The notes: generated from the letters alone by a model not told the origin. Positions 9,061 to 18,749 are shown, counted from the first letter of the stretch. The stretch is 22,779 nucleotides of DNA from Chrysochromulina tobinii (GCA_001275005.1 JWZX01002160.1:1-22779), one strand, 5' to 3'. Program-made: numbers and translations.

Positions 9061-12000
9061 GGCTGTCTGCAAATGAAAGTAGTCGTGCGTCCGCCGCGGC
9101 CGAGACTCGAGGGATGGCGTGGGCGAGGGCGCGGGCGCGGGCGACTGCCTGAACGGCAGCATCACCTCGGTTCCCTGGCTTGCCATGCCTGCATACCGTG
9201 CATGGACCTCCGCGCTGGCCACCTTGTCGCGATCCGCACGCAGCAAGATGCCATGCGGCTGCTTCGGACCGACCACGATGATGTGATTCGCCTTGGGTAT
9301 GCGGGGCGCCGCCGTCACGGGCGCGAGGATGGGGTGCGGCGGATCCACCCAGTCGTTACGCCAGTCGCCCAGGCTCAACGCACCTCCCTCCACACCTCCA
9401 TTCACACCTCCCTTCACACCTCCATGCGGTCCTGGCGAGCCACCGCCCGTTAATAGAGCTGAAGCCCTCTGCTGCGGACCCGTCACGAGAGAGAAACCCG
9501 GGCGGGTGAGCTGCTTATGAGCGCCGCCGCGAGCGCGAGGGGATCCCACGATCTCCGTCGGAGATTGCAGGTACACGGAGGTGCCACGTGGCGAAGTCTT
9601 GCCGACTTGATCGAGCGCTCCAAAATAGGAAGGCGGCATCTCGCCAGCCGTCAAGCCCGCAGAGCCACCCGGCAGCCCCGCAGTGCCGCGACGGACTAGC
9701 AAGACCCCCCCTGAGGCGCTTCGTGGGGGGGCACCGACGGCGCGCGGGTCGGCAGCTGGCAAAGGGCTCGCGCGGGAAGGCAGAGCGCCGTCGCGCTGTG
9801 CCGGGCGCATCGAGGGGGGCTGCGATGCAAGGACGCCCTTCACAGCATCGATCGACGCTCGGGTATCCTCGGCGCCGTCCTGGGCACTCTGCGCGCCAGC
9901 GCCCACGGCAACGCGCTTGGGCGAGGCGCGACTATCGGCGCCGTCCTGGGCGCGACTATCGGCCGCAAATGGCCCGCGTTCGCTCATGCGCTTCGGTGAG
10001 AGGGCCGGGCCGGCATCACGCCCGCGGCTGCCCGGGACGGCGCGCGACGGCGAGGTCCTAAAGAGGGCAGGAGCGGACGGCGATGGCGCGAGCTCTGATC
10101 TCGGGCTCCAGATGCCAGGGGCACCGCCGCCGCCTGTGGTGGCCATCACCGTGCCTACCTGCCGTGGCGGCGGCTGCCCAAATCGGGCATCGCGGCTGAC
10201 GAAACCGTTCCCTTCGAAGACGTCGACCACATCGGGGCGCGGCAGAGGCGGCGGGAGCCAGCGCTTTTGACGAACCCGTTGCTTGGAGCTCGCGGTGGGA
10301 GAATGCATCAGATGCTCGACCATCTGCTCGGGGGAGCGCGGGAGAACAGTCAGCATGCACACGGGGAAGGCACACAGCATGCATGCAACGTGCAAATGGG
10401 TTAGGCACACAGCATGCATGCGACATGCAAATGGGATGGGCAATCAGCATGCATGCACGCGCACCTGCTCGGGCGAGCGGGGCGGCGAGTCCTCGCGCCC
10501 ATCACGGCGCCCTGGTGAGAGCCGACCAGTACCGGTACGCAGAGGCGAGAGCATCGCGGCAGCTGAGCGGCGCCACACTTGGTGCTGTGACGCCGCCGAC
10601 GTCCGTTGGCGGAGGGCGATCCCGTGAGGTCCCTGGCACGAGGAGAGGGATGGCGGTCGTGAGCAGCGAGCATGTGGCCATCGGAGGTCATCAGGTGGTC
10701 ATCGGTGGTCATCAGGTGGTCATCGGAGGTCATCAGGATGTCATCAGGAATCATCAGAGGTCATCAGGAAGCTGATTACCTTCATCATCGGTGAGGCATC
10801 CAGCACGTGTAGTACGAGGCCACTCGCGCCATCCACCTGATGGGGGAAGCAACCATTGGTCATCAGTGCTCATCAGTGCTCATCAGTGGTCATCAGTGGT
10901 CATCCACCTTGCGCCTGCTCCAGTTCCGTCATCAGAGGTCATCAGTGGTCATCAGTGGTCATCAGTGGTCATCAGTGCTCATCAGTGCTCATCAGTGCTC
11001 ATCAGTGCTCATCAGTGGCCATCCACCTTGCGCCTGCTCCAGTTCCGTCATCAGAGGTCATCAGTGGTCATCAGTGGTCATCAGTGGTCATCAGTGGTCA
11101 TCAGTGCTCATCAGTGGTCATCAGTGCTCATCAGTGCTCATCAGTGCTCATCAGCACGCCATCACCTTGCGCCTGCTCCAGTTCCGCCTGGACGAGATGT
11201 TGACGGTGATGTCGACCTTCGCAGAGTCGGAGGAGAAGTCGTTGCCGCGCCGAAGCACACGGTTGAGCTCCCGTAGCTGCAGAGAGCCATGCAAAGGGGG
11301 AGGGCGATCAGCATGCATGCACACGGGGAGGGCAATGAGCGTGCATGCAAATAGGGAGGGCAATCAGCATGCAATGACCTGCAGCGAGCCAGAGCCATCT
11401 GAATCCCACTCGCGGAACAGCATGGCTGCGGCACGATCCCCAGGGAAGCCGAGGAGGGTGACGCCCATGACAAACTCCTTGAACGAGACGGCGCCGTCGC
11501 CGTTGACGTCCCAATCGCGGAACAGGTCGATGACGCGCACCGCGTTCTCGGAGAGCGCCGTCCGGAGCACCTGCATGCAATGAGGGAGGCAATTAGTGGC
11601 AATCAGAAGCCATCAGAGGTCATCAGCGTGGAGAGCGCCGTCCGGAGCACATGCATGCAATGAGGGAGGCAATCAGTGGCAATCAGAAGTCATCAGCGTG
11701 GAGAGCGCCGTCCGGAGCACCTTCGCGGCCGCCGCGAGCTCGTCATCGGAGATTTGGCCGTCGCCATCGGCGTCCAGGTCGAGATGCGCCTCGATCGTGT
11801 GCGCGTTCGCGATGATGCGCTGGCCCTCCTTGATCACCTCGTAAGAGCCCGAACGCAGGTCGCGCTGGTGCGCCGTCGCCGTTCCACCCGCGGCGGAATG
11901 CCCGCCGCCGCTGTACGTGCCCGGCCGGTGCATGGTGCCCGGCCCGGCCCGCAGCTCGATCGCGTTCTTGGCCTCGAGGACGATTTCGCCCGCGGCGCCC

Positions 12001-12422
12001 TTTTGGAGCTTGCGCGCGAGCACCGTCTCGAAGCCGGCGCGGAGGAGGTGGTCCAGCTCGTGCAGATCCAGTGAGCCCGATCCGTCCGCGTCGAGCAGGT
12101 CGAAGGTGGCGTCGATCGAGGTGGAGTCGAACTCGCCCGAGTCGCGCCGCTCCTTAGAGACGAAGACGATGATCTGGCGCCACTCCGTCCTATCGACGGC
12201 GCCCGATAGGTCCTTGTCGAGCCGCCGGAAGATGTCAATCACGCGCGAGCGGTTGTCGCGGAGCGCGCTCAGCAGCGCCTCGGACTGCGCGTGAGGCTGA
12301 TATGGCTGCTCTACCGTGATGACCACATTCTGCCCACCGACGAAGCCCTTGAGTTTCTCCGGCGTGTCCGGCACCGGCGAGAGATGGCGCACGGGTGCGA
12401 TGAGAGTCGCTGGCGACGGCAT
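9058..12422 (-). CDS. EF-hand calcium-binding protein, five EF-hands, 831 aa, six exons
   Basis: Exons in transcript order: 12422-11721, 11570-11379, 11276-11166, 10836-10780, 10632-10465, 10323-9058; all introns are phase 0 with GT-AG ends. An in-frame TGA 12 nt before the ATG fixes the start. Five canonical 12-residue EF loops are visible: D69-E80, D111-E122, D217-E228, D255-E266 and D290-E301. The fifth is assembled only after intron 2 is removed (DSDGSGSLQ then LRE), which confirms that splice. The C-terminal 420 residues are Ser/Pro/Gly-rich and probably disordered, with GGVKGGVNGGVEGG repeats. A more ordered patch, PKANHIIVVGPKQPHGILLR, starts near 753. Expected role: calcium sensor or scaffold; location and partners unknown. 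Exon 5 (Arg/Ser-rich) is the least certain. Confidence 0.85.
10324..10464 (-). repeat. EF-hand gene intron 5 with GCATGCATGC units and copied acceptor
   Basis: In sense the intron contains three GCATGCATGCTG repeats interleaved with CCATTTGCA stretches. It ends CGCTCCCCCGAGCAG, a near copy of the end of the upstream exon, CGCTCGCCCGAGCAG. Here the duplicated exon end supplies the acceptor AG. Confidence 0.8.
10633..10779 (-). repeat. EF-hand gene intron 4 with TGATGACC decamers
   Basis: In sense it begins GTAATCAGCTTCC and carries about nine TGATGACC or CGATGACC units at close to 10-bp spacing, then a non-repetitive stretch ending CTCGTGCCAG. I see no exon copy in this intron. Confidence 0.75.
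10837..11165 (-). repeat. EF-hand gene intron 3: decamer arrays interrupted by exon 3/exon 4 junction copies
   Basis: The 329-bp intron holds about 20 decamers (sense CTGATGAGCA, CTGATGACCA) in three blocks. Between blocks at + strand 10901-10928 and 11020-11047 are copies that in sense read CGGAACTGGAGCAGGCGCAA followed by GGTGGATGG. The first part is the end of exon 3 and the second is the start of exon 4 (10836), fused without an intron. The true donor (11165) is GTGATGGCG and the true exon 4 start is GTGGATGGCG. Confidence 0.9.
11571..11720 (-). repeat. EF-hand gene intron 1: repeated copies of the exon 2 start
   Basis: Exon 2 (from 11570) starts GTGCTCCGGACGGCGCTCTC. The same 20 bases start the intron itself (11720) and recur in its middle (11650). 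Each copy is followed by CACGCTGATGAC and an ATTGCC spacer ending GCATGCA plus T or G. The intron is therefore two units of copied exon start plus spacer. Confidence 0.92.
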
Positions 12423-12598
12423 TGGCCTTCCTCACAGTTCATGAAACGGAAAAGAAAGTTGGCAAGCGTCCACTAACGGCGGTGTTGCCAAGGGGCTACA
12501 TGTTTGGGTCTGGGGTGTTTCGCCGCGGGGCTTGATGATTCCCAAGCCCCTTTTGCCGCGCCACCGAGCAAGGGCCACTGCGTGCTCAGCGCGACAGA
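12423..12598. promoter_or_regulatory. Divergent promoter region between EF-hand and alpha-SNAP genes
   Basis: Only 176 bp separate the two start codons on opposite strands, so both 5' UTRs and promoters must fit here. An A-rich stretch, AAACGGAAAAGAAAG, is near 12444-12458. I see no TATA box. Shared or bidirectional regulation is inferred from the spacing. Confidence 0.6.
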
Positions 12599-14091
12599 AT
12601 GTCGATGCCACCGCCGCCGCCGCCGCCGCCCATGGACGCGCCTTCGGGGCGCATGTCTAAGGCAGAGGAGAAGGCCCATGAGATCATCAAAAAGGCGGAC
12701 GCCAAGCTCAAGTCCATGCTCTCGAGCTTCTTTGGCGGCAACAAGTACGAGGAAGCTGAGGAACTGTACAAGCAGGCGGCCAACCAATTCAAGGCCGCGA
12801 AATGCTGTGCGCTGCCCCCTGCTGCCTGCCACGTGGCTGGCGCGCATGCACGCACGCCGCTCCGTCGCCCTCAGGCAACCATGGTGCCCTACGTTGCCGC
12901 GCAGGGAGGGACGCCGGTGCCGCCTTTGAAAAAGCTGCAGAGTGCCACCTGAAGCTCAAGAGCCCGCACGAGATGGCCACGGCGTACCAGGAGGCCGCCG
13001 TCTGCTACCGGAAGACGGACACCAACGCGGCCGTTCGCTGCTACAAGCAGACGAGCGAGGTGCGATCTCGCCAGCACCGGTTGAGGCGGCAAGTGCTTGC
13101 CTTTCCACGACGCGCGCTGTCGTCGCGCACTCGACCGGGCCATGGGCTCGGAGCACGCCGCCATCTGCGCGCGCGCGCTCTCACTCACATGCTTGGCTCC
13201 TCGCCCACGCCGCCCTCGCCCACCGCGCCCACGCAGATCCACATCGAGCTGGGACGCTTCACCTCCGCCGCGAAGGTTCAAAAGGAGATTGGGGAGCTCT
13301 ATGAGGCGGAGGGCGACACGGCGGCGGCTCTCAAGGCGTACGAGGAGGCGGCCGAATACTACAATGCCGAGGAGAGCAAGTCGCAGGCGAACCAGATACT
13401 GCTCAAGGTGGCCAGCCTTGCGGCCGACGCATCCAACTACACGCGCGCGATCGAGATCTATGAACAGGTGTGGCGGTCGCCTCGCAAGATGGCCTTGATG
13501 GCCCTGATGGCCCCCTGTACGCGCAGCTCGCGATCGCCACCCTCGAGTCCAACCTGATTGCGTCTCTGAGTGCCTCCCTCATTGCATGCAGGTCGCGATC
13601 GCCTCCCTCGAGTCGAACCTGCTTCGCTTCTCGGTCAAGGGCTACCTCCTCTCGGCGGGCATGTGCCGGCTCGCGTCCGGTGAGATTGGCGCAGCTGTGA
13701 ACGCTCTGGAGCGATATGAGGGCATGGACGCCTCCTTCTCGACGACACGGGAGGGCCAATTCCTCCGCGCGCTCGTGAGCGCGTACGAGGCCATGGATGA
13801 GGAGCAATTCACCGAGGTGAGTGCCACTGAGTGCCACTGAGTGCCTCCCTAATTACCTCCTTCCTCGCGACCTACTCACTGCCGCCGAGTACATCCCTCG
13901 TCAGGTGATTGCCACTTATTGCCACTGACTGCCACTTATTGCCACTTATTGCCTCCCTAACTGCTGCCGAGTGCGTCCCTCATCAGGTGGTGCGTGAGTA
14001 CGATGAGGTGTCGCGCCTTGACGCTCAGAAGACGACGATGCTGCTCGCTGTCAAGAAGAAGATCAAGGAGGCGACGGACGACATCACGTAG
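12599..14091 (+). CDS. Alpha-SNAP, NSF attachment protein, 307 aa, five exons
   Basis: Exons: 12599-12806, 12905-13059, 13237-13467, 13592-13816, 13987-14091. The spliced product follows the alpha/gamma-SNAP family along its whole length: EEAEELYKQAANQFKAAKCW, AAFEKAAECHLKLKSPHE, GRFTSAAKVQKEIGELYEAE, AAEYYNAEES, RAIEIYEQVAIASLESNLLR, REYDEVSRLDAQKTTMLL. SNAPs are TPR-like helical adaptors that recruit NSF ATPase to SNARE complexes for disassembly after membrane fusion, at the cytosolic face of membranes. Length is close to the usual 290-300. The extra N-terminus is a run of eight Pro; Met12 or Met19 could be the real start. The last exon carries the conserved C-terminal region that stimulates NSF. 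The donor of intron 1 could be read as GC at 12804, but GT at 12807 keeps the family's A-K-x-W spacing. Gene appears intact. Confidence 0.93.
13468..13591 (+). repeat. Alpha-SNAP intron 3 with internal copy of the exon 4 start
   Basis: About 33 bp from 13524 (CAGCTCGCGATCGCCACCCT and on) match the acceptor and exon 4 start at 13589 (CAGGTCGCGATCGCCTCCCT and on) with three mismatches. The copy encodes LAIATLESNL against the exon's VAIASLESNL. It is followed by GATTGCGTCTCTGAGTGCC and the acceptor CATTGCATGCAG. Confidence 0.9.
13817..13986 (+). repeat. Alpha-SNAP intron 4 with GCCACT/ATTGCC repeats and a duplicated acceptor
   Basis: The sense strand carries GAGTGCCACT and TTATTGCCACT units. 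Two acceptor-like segments, ATCCCTCGTCAGGTG (to about 13905) and GTCCCTCATCAGGTG (real, to 13989), are each preceded by a TGCCGCCGAGT or TGCTGCCGAGT block. The upstream one is a decoy or former 3' splice site. Confidence 0.8.
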
Positions 14092-14826
14092 ACAGCAGCC
14101 AGGTGCAGAAGAAGGCTTCGGACGACATCGCGTAGAGTGCAGTCAGGCGCCGTCTTCAGGCGAGGGTCAGAGCGGAGGAACCGCAGCAGAGTCGCAGCAG
14201 AGGCCAGTCTGGCGAGATATGGCGAGATATGGCGAGGTCTGGCGAGATTTATGACCCAGGCGAAGACGCGAGCAGTCGTCCGAGGTGCATATCTCACCAT
14301 ATCTCTCCAGATCTCGTGTGGCCGGTCAGAGATTGTCAATCGGAGCCATCACACCAGAGGGTGTTGGGCAGCCTCTCAGCTCTCGTATCTCTACCGCTTG
14401 CCGAGAACCGCTTGAAGAAATATCATGTCCAAAGTGGCATTCTGAGTCCGCGCGTTGACGTATATCGAATTCGCTAAAAAGTACACCGCACGCTGGCACG
14501 CACGCACACCTCACGATCGGATGACACCATCGGTCAGACATCACTGAGTCCCCGCCGCGCCACTCTACTGTGTACTGACTCTGCACGCTCCGCAGCAGCG
14601 CCTGCGTCAAGGCTCTGGAGCACGGGAGGACTGTATGTCACGCGTACAGGCACCGCGCGAGGGACGCTCTCGCATCTGTAGTAGTTGGCTAGTTGCCGGG
14701 ATCCTCTAGCAATCCGATGAGTAAATACATAGTCACTGATTACGGATGACATCGGGATCCGCTAGCAATCCGATCCCAGCAATCCGATAATGGGCCGGGT
14801 CTTTGAGAATCCAATCGCTCTGGTGC
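14092..14826. other. Intergenic region between convergent genes, with tail duplication and small repeats
   Basis: No gene seen. Positions 14107-14136 (GTGCAGAAGAAG then TCGGACGACATCGCGTAG) duplicate the end of the alpha-SNAP coding sequence including its TAG (14050-14091), six bases shorter. Near 14210-14250 are four ATGGCGAGAT-type repeats. GGGATCCKCTAGCAATCCGAT (K = G or T) occurs near 14698 and 14755, with a third shorter CAGCAATCCGAT after it. The region should hold the 3' UTRs of both flanking genes. Confidence 0.5.
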
Positions 14827-17800
14827 TCATGCAGACGCATCGTCAGGAAGCGCCGACCACTTGCTGCGGTCAGTTAGCTTCGAGCAGGTATCCGACATCA
14901 GAGCTCCAGCCACGAACAAGCCGATCAAGGTGAGCATGCTGATTATCAGAAGCCAGCGGCCAACCACGGCCCAGGAAGACCTGATGAGGGACGTAATCAG
15001 TGACCATCAGCGGCAATGAGTGGCCATTCGAGCCGAGTTGTACGTACTCAGGCGCAATCAGGCGCAATCAGAGTCGCGCACCTCGCCCGATTCGTGTAGC
15101 GTGCGTCCACGAACGCCTCCTCGGCCGCAATCTCGTACGTCGCGAGATCGTGCCGCTTCGCCCAACCGTCCCCGTTAGGATCGTCCATCCCGTCGTTGAG
15201 CGGCCGAAACGACGCTGAGAACGACGTGGGCTCGACTTGCTGAGTCCGCAACCCCGAGGAGGCCACTACGCCTGGCTTCTGAGTCCGCAACCCCGAGGAG
15301 GCGACTATGTTTGGCTTCCATCCGGCGGTCGTCGTCGGGCGGGGTGTGGAAGGATCACTTCGACAGAGCGGCGGGGCGGCGAATCTGGAAGCGAGGCCAG
15401 CTACGCGGAAAAAGTTCTCTCCGAGTACCTGCGGAGGCAGTCGGGCAAAGGAAGAGGGACAAAGGCAGTCGGGCAAAGGCAGAGGGACAAAGGCAGTCGC
15501 TCGGACAAAGGCACTCGGGAGTTCTCTCCGCGCACCATTTTGGAGAAAAGCTCGTCGTTGAAGAACATGTTGAGAGACGAGGTATCAGTGACCTGCTCCG
15601 AGTGCGTCATCTCCGTCTTATGGCACCCTCCGCGGTCATGCGCGACGCCGCGATCGGGCGACTGAGCGCTCGCCACCGCATCCTCGGCGGCACGGTCATC
15701 CAGCCCCTCCCTGATGTGGTGCGGCGACTTGGGGGCACCCTCGGGGGCGAAACCCACGCCCCCGTGGGGGGGGGTGTAGCCTGGGAAGTCGTCGTGAGTG
15801 CCGAATGAGGCGACGTAGTCCGTCCCGGGGAGGAACCTGCATCGTGATTAGGGAGGCAATCAGTGGCAATCAAGGAGGCGACGTGGTCCGTCCCAGGGAG
15901 GAACCTGCATCGTGATTAGGGAGGCAATCAGTGGCAATCAAGGAGGCGACGTGGTCCGTCCCAGGGAGGAACCTGCATCGTGATTAGGGAGGCAATCAGT
16001 GGCAATCAAGGAGGCGACGTAGTCCGTCCCAGGGAGGAACCTGCATCGTGATTAGGGAGGCAATCAGTGGCAATCAAGGAGGCGACGTGGTCCGTCCCGG
16101 GGAGGAACTTGCATAGGGTAGTCCTCTATCAGTGGTGCAAGGAGGCAGTCAGTGGGGCAAAGAGCGTGGCCATTCGAGTGGCAAGTAGAAAGGCAGTCAC
16201 CTGTCCGGGCAGTGATGAGGGAGGCAATCAGTGGGGCAAGTAGAAAGGCAATCACCTGTCCGGGTAGCGCTCCATCAGGTCAAGCAGCACGGCCATCTTG
16301 TGCGAGGGCCCCGTGAGCGTCGTGACCGTCTTCGAGATCAAATGCTTCTTCGCCTGCCAAATCTTATCGAGTCGCTCGCGCGCGCTCGTCCACTTGGGCA
16401 TGTCGAAGAGAGCGTCATCAGTGAGGTCCTCGGACGCCCACGAAGACCAGATACTCTCGATGGGGCGGCCGTCGTAATTGACGAAGTTGTGCTTGGCGAG
16501 CACGTCCCAGGAGGTGTCGATCCACAGATTGGTGGCGTGCCGTTCGAAGAAGACCTCGAGGATACGTGCATGCACGGCCGGGTGCAGCTGGGTAGGGGGG
16601 AGGGTGGGGAGGAGGGGAAGGCGGAAGGGGATAGGAGGCGAGGGGGGGGTGGGGACGGGGAGGGGGATCATGGTGAGCACTTGCATACGAGCAGGTGGAG
16701 GAGGAGGAAGAGGGGGCGGAGGAGGGGCGACGCTCTCGGTGGCGATCCCAACTGTCCCAATTAGGAAGGCAATCGGTGGCGATCCCACCTGTCCAAGCTC
16801 ATGGTAATTAGGGAGGCAATCGGTGGCAATCGCACCTGTGTGAGCTCCATGCTCAATCCCATGTGCGCCCAGACGAACTTGACTTCCTTGTACCTAGCTA
16901 TCAACGCGTCGGTCACATGGATGTGCATGATCTTGCGAAAGTTGGGCTTCGGCTGATTGCTCTCCTCATCAAAGAAGCCAGGGTAGAAGGGACCGAGCGT
17001 CTGCTTCCACCAAACATGATCATTCTGCGCCACACGCTTCTCCTCCTCGGACGCCTCGCACTTGAGGGGCGTGATGCCATCGCCTGAGCCCGGATGGAAG
17101 TGGCTGTACGAATCGCACCTGATGAGGGAGGCAATCAGAGGTCATCGTAGGCAATCAGAGGCAATCAAGGGATGGAAGTGGCTGTACGAGTCGCACCTGA
17201 TGAGGGAGGCAATCAGAGGTCATCGGAGGCAATCAGAGGCAATCAAGGGATGGAAGTGGCTGTACGAGTCGCACCTGATGAGGGAGGCAATCAGATTCGA
17301 TCGGGTGCGAGCTGGGGTCATCCGCCAACAATCAGCACGTACCCCATGTCCGAGAGAATTGTGGCTAATCAAGACGCACTCAGAGGTCATCCGAGGCACT
17401 CAGCACGTACCCCATGTCCGAGAGAATTGTGGCTAATCAAGACGCACTCAGAGGTCATCCGAGGCAATCAGCACGTACCCCATGTCCGAGAGAATTGTGG
17501 CTAATCAAGACGCACTCAGAGGTCATCCGAGGCAATCAGCACGTACCCCATGTCCGAGTGGATCGTGGCTGCGGGGATGTGTTCGCCGTTGGGCTGCTTC
17601 GGACCGATCACGCTGAAGAAGGCATCGAGCTCGCCCGACTCGATGCGCCTCACCTGATGAGGGAGCCCATCAGAGGCCGTCAGAGGCACTCTCCCGCCTT
17701 CGGACGCAATCAAGACGCACCCAGCGGCCATCAGAGGCATTCAGCGCGCGCTCGCCCGATACAACGCGTACTGTGAGCCGTGGGCCGGTGAAGTCGGTGA

Positions 17801-18518
17801 AGAAGGCGTTGCCCGCGAGCCCATGCTTGAACACGTTGATCTCGCCCAGCCACTTGAACGTATCCGGGTACTTTGCCCACAGGTCGAGCAACTGCTCCTT
17901 TTGGTTCTGCGGCTTCTGCAGGCTCGGGAACGTGGCGGAGGTGATGAGGTGGAGCCTGTGATCGACCTGTGGGGAAAGGAGGGGGGGGGGCGTCGTGGTG
18001 AGCACTTGCATGCAGCGCGAACTCGTCCGGATTCGCACCTTGCCGTAGTAATGCTCGAGCTTGGCGACTGCGTTGACCTCATCGGCGATGGCGCTCGGGA
18101 TCACCGGGTAGTCGTACGTCGGGCAGTGCATGTAGTAGCAGCAGTCGGGCGCCGACGCATTTTGCTTCACGATCCTCTGGCCGATGCCCATGAAGACAGA
18201 GAACACCGTGCCGTGCTGGATGAACCAGTCGGTGTACAGTGAGAACGGCACCTCTGGCCCACCGAACGGCACCGGGTGCTGGTGCGCGTCGATGACGTTG
18301 ATGAAGCCATCGAGCCCATCTCGATCCCAGCAGATCTGGTTGTCAGGATGTCCTCTCGTGAAGCGCTCCAGGGTGCGCCGATTCTGAGCGGCCTCCGAGA
18401 TCGGTGCGACCAGTCGTCGTCGCTCATGTACGGCACGCCATTGGGGGTCGACCGCTTCCGCGAGCGACGCGAGGAGCACCACCAGCGCCGTCGGCCGCAG
18501 CTCTCGGCCGACAAACAT
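14827..18518 (-). CDS. Metal-dependent amidohydrolase (amidohydrolase-2-like), signal peptide and C-terminal membrane anchor, 732 aa, eight exons
   Basis: Exons in transcript order: 18518-18039, 17966-17772, 17653-17547, 17118-16836, 16587-16256, 15836-15536, 15428-15082, 14980-14827; phases agree at every junction. An in-frame TGA lies eight codons before the ATG. Residues 7-22 (LRPTALVVLLASLAEA) look like a signal peptide. The TIM-barrel hydrolase signature is present: H79-x-H81 in INVIDAHQHP, H326/H328 in KIMHIHVTD, H346 in FVWAHMG and D472 in RFLPGTD, then LGENFFRVAGL near the barrel end. These match metal ligands of the amidohydrolase superfamily; the substrate cannot be told. The last exon adds a hydrophobic helix (LLIISMLTLIGLFVAGALM), so the enzyme is probably luminal or extracellular and membrane-anchored. 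Intron 1 (72 nt, in frame, no stop) might be retained. Confidence 0.88.
15237..15306 (-). repeat. In-frame 39-bp tandem duplication in amidohydrolase exon 7
   Basis: IVASSGLRTQKPG is followed by VVASSGLRTQQ. At the DNA level the CCTCGGGGTTGCGGACTCAG block repeats exactly at 39-bp spacing. It is 13 codons, so the frame is kept. It lies between the barrel and the membrane anchor. Confidence 0.88.
15837..16255 (-). repeat. Amidohydrolase intron 5: four 68-bp copies of the acceptor plus exon 6 start
   Basis: The exon 6 boundary (15836) has copies at 15904, 15972, 16040 and 16108, each exactly 68 bp apart. Each unit in sense is GTTCCTCCC(T/C)GGGACGGAC and on through CGTCGCCTCC, then TTGATTGCCACTGATTGCC, then CCTAATCACGATGCAG. 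The copied exon part encodes FLPGTD(Y/H)VAS, the catalytic Asp motif. A copy of the exon 5 end plus donor (CCGGACAGGTGACTGCC) is at about 16195-16212. Confidence 0.95.
17119..17546 (-). repeat. Amidohydrolase intron 3: donor-side 68-bp array and acceptor-side 78-bp array
   Basis: Donor side: the exon 3 end plus donor (sense TCGGACATGGGGTACGTGC) recurs at + strand 17333, 17401 and 17469 besides the real one at 17537, exactly 68 bp apart. Acceptor side: CTCATCAGGTGCGACTCGTA with the next 14 exon bases recurs with boundaries at 17196 and 17274 besides the real 17118, exactly 78 bp apart. Spacers are TGATTGCCTC and TGACCTCTGA type. The intron thus holds four candidate donors and three candidate acceptors. 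Confidence 0.95.
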
Positions 18519-18749
18519 CGCCGCGAGCGAATCAGCTCGTCAATATTCCTCTTTGGCAAACTTCTCCCAAATCTGGAGTGACCTGGATCATACCACGTTT
18601 GCACCTGGTCCACATGACCGAGCGGGCACCTCACTGAATAGTGTGAGATTCGGCTCAATCTTACGAGCCGTTTTGCAAAACATGTCCTAACACATGTGTA
18701 ACGACAGAGCTCGCGCGCGCGTCAACACAAACCCTGCGGCGCGGCGCGC
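18519..18749. promoter_or_regulatory. Divergent promoter region between amidohydrolase and the 18.75-kb gene
   Basis: 231 bp lie between divergent ATGs. Positions 18535-18700 are relatively A+T-rich. Small inverted repeats are visible: TCACTGAATAGTGTGA near 18631-18646 and ACATGTCCTAACACATGT near 18681-18698. No TATA box is evident. Function inferred from position. Confidence 0.55.

Noticed and set aside
8767-9453. Plus-strand frame of 228 codons
   Set aside because: Mostly antisense to the last exon of the EF-hand gene, with low-complexity composition.
10840-11583. Plus-strand frame of Ser/His/Gln repeats
   Set aside because: It is the translation of the CATCAGTGGT decamer array in an intron of the opposite-strand EF-hand gene.
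12804-12904. GC-AG intron in alpha-SNAP with donor at 12804
   Set aside because: A GT donor three bases later gives the family's A-K-x-W spacing, so the non-canonical donor is not needed.
15837-16110. CRISPR-like array of regularly spaced repeats
   Set aside because: The 68-bp units are near-identical throughout, with no unique spacers, and contain exon sequence and splice acceptors; the context is an intron of a eukaryotic gene.
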